Assembly (NCBI GenBank): GCA_025210345.1
Contig: JAOARX010000032.1
Location: forward strand, 105,255 to 169,254
Reading direction: 5' to 3'
DNA length: 64,000 nt
Origin: Pelagimonas sp.
GTDB lineage: Bacteria > Pseudomonadota > Alphaproteobacteria > Rhodobacterales > Rhodobacteraceae
Within the stretch, counting starts at the first letter, position 1; each line of letters begins with the position of its first letter. A model generated the notes under the pieces. The model was not told the origin of the DNA. It saw nothing but the letters and a program-made list of their open reading frames with translations, and did no database searches. Positions 60,510-64,000 of this stretch are shown here, one piece after another. Both the position numbers and the translations under genes were made by a program.

Positions 60510-60870
60510 TCAATCCAAATTTTTCCAAGGCCCTGATTTTCGATCGAACAAGACCCATCCCTATTCGCCCCGGATCAGCGGTCACGCAACATATATATGC
60601 GAAACCCAACAAGCAGATCGTTGAGAATTAAAATGGCGGAGGCCCGTCCCCGCTTTGCGTGTTCCAGCGTCGTTCAACCTGCCTCAAGTCACCCCAATAA
60701 TGTTTTATTTTTCAATTACTTATAGATCAATTTGTGTCACTGTATACAAAAACTGTCTCAGCCCGTCTCATGCAAAATGTGGGGTTACCCGGCCTCGATG
60801 CGCTTTTCGTCTGTAAGACGTCGTTTCTATCTCAGAACATACAAGTGCTCAGAATAACTTGAGCACCGTA
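60510..60870. promoter_or_regulatory. Upstream region of the riboswitch-gbcAB transcript
   Basis: About 360 bp without a gene. AT-rich around 60695-60760, where the gbcAB promoter probably lies. A perfect dyad, GTGCTCA (60845-60851) with TGAGCAC (60860-60866), stands immediately before the riboswitch; it is either a 5' hairpin of the transcript or an operator. No small ORF is convincing. Confidence 0.4.
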
Positions 60871-62407
<1,537 letters not shown>

Positions 62408-62412
62408 AGCGC

Positions 62413-63492
62413 ATGAATGATATGACCCACGGCGCCGCACTTTGGTCGGACAGCGAGATTCTGGAATGTGTCTCGGTGGTGCCCGAGATGCCGAACACCG
62501 CCAGCTTTTCATTCCGCGCCCCGTCGGGTGCGCTGTTCGCTTATGAAGCAGGGCAGTTTCTGACGCTGGAGATTCCAGCGCCCGGTGAACCTGGCGGAGT
62601 GGTGCACCGCACCTATACGATCTCGTCCTCGCCCTCGCGTCCGCGACTGGTCACCATCACGGCCAAGGCGCAGCCCGACAGCATTGGCACGCGCTGGATG
62701 CTGGACAATCTGAAGCCCGGCATGACCCTGCGCGCAATCGGCCCGGCCGGGTTGTTCACCAACGCGCGCAGCGTGGCGAAGAAGTTCCTGTTCATCTCGG
62801 CCGGGTCTGGCATCACGCCGATGATGTCGATGACCACCTGCATGTGGGACGAAGGCCGCGATCTGGACATCGTATTCATCAACTGCGCGCGCCGCCCGTC
62901 CGAGATCATCTTCCGCCAACGGCTCGAACAGATGGCAAGTCGCACCGACGGTCTAGACCTGAAATTCGTCGTCGAGGAAGCCGACCGTTATCGCCCATGG
63001 ACCGGCTACATGGGTCAGTTCAATCAGCTGATGTTGGGTCTGATGGCGCCGGATTATCTTGAGCGAGAGGTCTATTGCTGCGGGCCAGAACCCTTCATGC
63101 AGGCGGTGCGCGAGGCGCTTGTAGGCCTGGGTTTTGACATGGACAGCTATCATCAGGAAAGCTTTGGCGCACCAATTGAGACCAAGGAAGAAGCGCCCGA
63201 ACTGGACGATGTGGTGCCTGACGACACCGCCACAGCCGAGCTTTACTTCACCGCCTCGGATGTCACCCACCAATGCACAGAAACAGACACAGTTTTGGCT
63301 GCTGCAAAGGCTGCTGGCCTGAACATCCCATCAGGGTGTACTTTTGGTGTTTGTGGCACTTGCAAGGTCAAGAAAACCGAGGGCGAGGTGCATATGGTCC
63401 ACAATGGCGGCATCTCGGAAGAGGATATCGAGGCAGGTTACATTCTGGCCTGCTGTTCGAACCCGATCGGCAAAGTTGCTGTCGAAATCTGA
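62413..63492 (+). CDS. gbcB: Ferredoxin-NAD(P)H reductase subunit of the betaine monooxygenase
   Basis: 359 residues, 5 bp after gbcA. FAD site HRTYTISSSPS (65-75), NAD(P) site SAGSGITPMM (129-138) and CCGPEPFM (222-229), and a C-terminal plant-type [2Fe-2S] domain with C309, C314, C317 and C347 or C348 (CTFGVCGTCK ... ACCSNPIG). Passes electrons from NAD(P)H to the Rieske subunit. Terminator follows. Confidence 0.92.
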   Translation: MNDMTHGAALWSDSEILECVSVVPEMPNTASFSFRAPSGALFAYEAGQFLTLEIPAPGEPGGVVHRTYTISSSPSRPRLVTITAKAQPDSIGTRWMLDNLKPGMTLRAIGPAGLFTNARSVAKKFLFISAGSGITPMMSMTTCMWDEGRDLDIVFINCARRPSEIIFRQRLEQMASRTDGLDLKFVVEEADRYRPWTGYMGQFNQLMLGLMAPDYLEREVYCCGPEPFMQAVREALVGLGFDMDSYHQESFGAPIETKEEAPELDDVVPDDTATAELYFTASDVTHQCTETDTVLAAAKAAGLNIPSGCTFGVCGTCKVKKTEGEVHMVHNGGISEEDIEAGYILACCSNPIGKVAVEI

Positions 63493-63498
63493 ACGAAA

Positions 63499-63529
63499 AA
63501 GGGCGACCCGATGGGCCGCCCTTACTTTT
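63499..63529 (+). terminator. Intrinsic terminator after gbcB
   Basis: AAGGGCG (63499-63505) pairs with CGCCCTT (63517-63523), with CCC/GGG inside the loop, followed by ACTTTTA. Confidence 0.85.
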
Positions 63530-63868
63530 ATGCTGGGGTGCAGCGGGTTTAGAAATCCCAACCTTCGTCTTCCGTCGCAACCACTTTGCCGATTAAGTTG
63601 CTGACCTTGTTCTAAAATGGGAGTTATGTCTTTTCCTGCAGTTTGCAGTCCCCTCAATGATCGGCTTATGTGCTTCAAATAGACCGAAACGGCCTCATCG
63701 GTTCTATCATTTTCGGCCAGGCACATGCAGTGAAGGCGTCAATGTGTGCTGGTGGTCTCTGTCTATGGCCAATATCTCGATTGGAAGAAAGTCCAAGGGC
63801 TTTGACAATGACGGCTTACGCCGCCATTAGGGGCTGTCTGCTGTCAAATCCGATGGTAGCAAGAACAT
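63530..63868. other. Intergenic region after gbcB
   Basis: About 340 bp of lower GC without a convincing gene. Short open stretches on both strands lack ribosome binding sites and protein-like composition. It probably carries the promoter of the partial gene at the window end. Confidence 0.5.
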
Positions 63869-64000
63869 ATGTTGATTGAGTTTTTTAAGAAGCTGGAAAA
63901 GTCGAAGTGGTTGCCATGGGTCGGCACTGCACCATTCATTCTCATTCCTATCGCAGTCATGTTTGGCGGTGAGGTGTCCCGAGGGGCTGGCATACTCGCA
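63869..64000 (+). CDS. Membrane protein, N-terminal part (partial)
   Basis: 44 codons from ATG 63869 to the window edge: MLIEFFKKLEKSKWLPWVG then a hydrophobic stretch TAPFILIPIAVMFGG. Probably one membrane helix so far. Family cannot be judged; no Shine-Dalgarno stronger than AAGAA is seen. Confidence 0.5.
   Translation, partial: MLIEFFKKLEKSKWLPWVGTAPFILIPIAVMFGGEVSRGAGILA

Noticed and set aside
63670..63879. Plus-strand 69-codon frame after gbcB
   Set aside because: No ribosome binding site, overlaps the start of the better partial membrane protein gene, composition not protein-like.

Overview
The window looks like chromosome from a GC-rich alphaproteobacterium of the Rhodobacterales (roseobacter/Paracoccaceae type). 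This is inferred from very dense, ATGA-coupled operons, high GC at third codon positions, a NasS/NasT nitrate switch, an RpoE-ChrR singlet-oxygen type sigma/anti-sigma pair, and the overall gene mix. No tRNA, rRNA, insertion sequence or CRISPR array was seen.

Layout. (1) 1-1498: end of a sensor kinase gene overlapping a periplasmic binding protein gene. (2) 1557-25544: a large surface-polysaccharide locus. It holds an export protein (Wza type), a chain-length protein (Wzz type), two tiny membrane proteins, a coupled minus-strand operon (polymerase, GH39-like hydrolase, one GT2 and three GT4 glycosyltransferases, flippase, PIG-L deacetylase), and a plus-strand operon (an SDR-aminotransferase fusion, the priming sugar transferase, three GNAT/FemAB-like acyltransferases). 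UDP-glucuronate decarboxylase, a methyltransferase, a fourth GNAT-like protein and an unrecognised alpha-helical protein follow. (3) 25772-26917: nagA. (4) 26936-40953: a complete nitrate assimilation block: ABC transporter (nrtA, nrtB, and a fused double ATPase), nirB, nirD, nasA, a TrpD2-like gene and cysG, controlled by nasS-nasT. The leader in front of nrtA carries two hairpins with ANTAR-type hexaloops. (5) 41040-41744: a disturbed stretch with possible gene remnants. (6) 41745-51113: an AsnC regulator, a diaminopropionate ammonia-lyase-like enzyme, an ectoine-hydrolase-like M24 enzyme and an Asp/Glu-racemase-like enzyme, facing an operon of aldehyde dehydrogenase, luciferase-like monooxygenase, flavin reductase, alpha/beta hydrolase and DUF1185 protein next to a LysR regulator. 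This looks like a catabolic system of unknown substrate. (7) 51212-60410: a MaiA-like GST, then a membrane/fatty-acid stress block (DUF3833, MFS, chalcone-isomerase-like, Cfa, FAD oxidoreductase; DUF1365, SDR), a fasciclin protein and rpoE-chrR. Four promoters of the form NGATCC-N18-TA, including one in front of rpoE, tie this block into one predicted regulon. (8) 60871-63492: a cobalamin riboswitch upstream of a glycine-betaine monooxygenase pair (gbcAB). The window ends in a partial membrane protein.

Best candidates for something new: B12 riboswitch control of betaine demethylation; the SDR-aminotransferase fusion with PIG-L and four GNAT paralogues in one polysaccharide locus; and the monooxygenase/M24/ammonia-lyase catabolic cluster. 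All functions are read from motifs and context; no database search was run.
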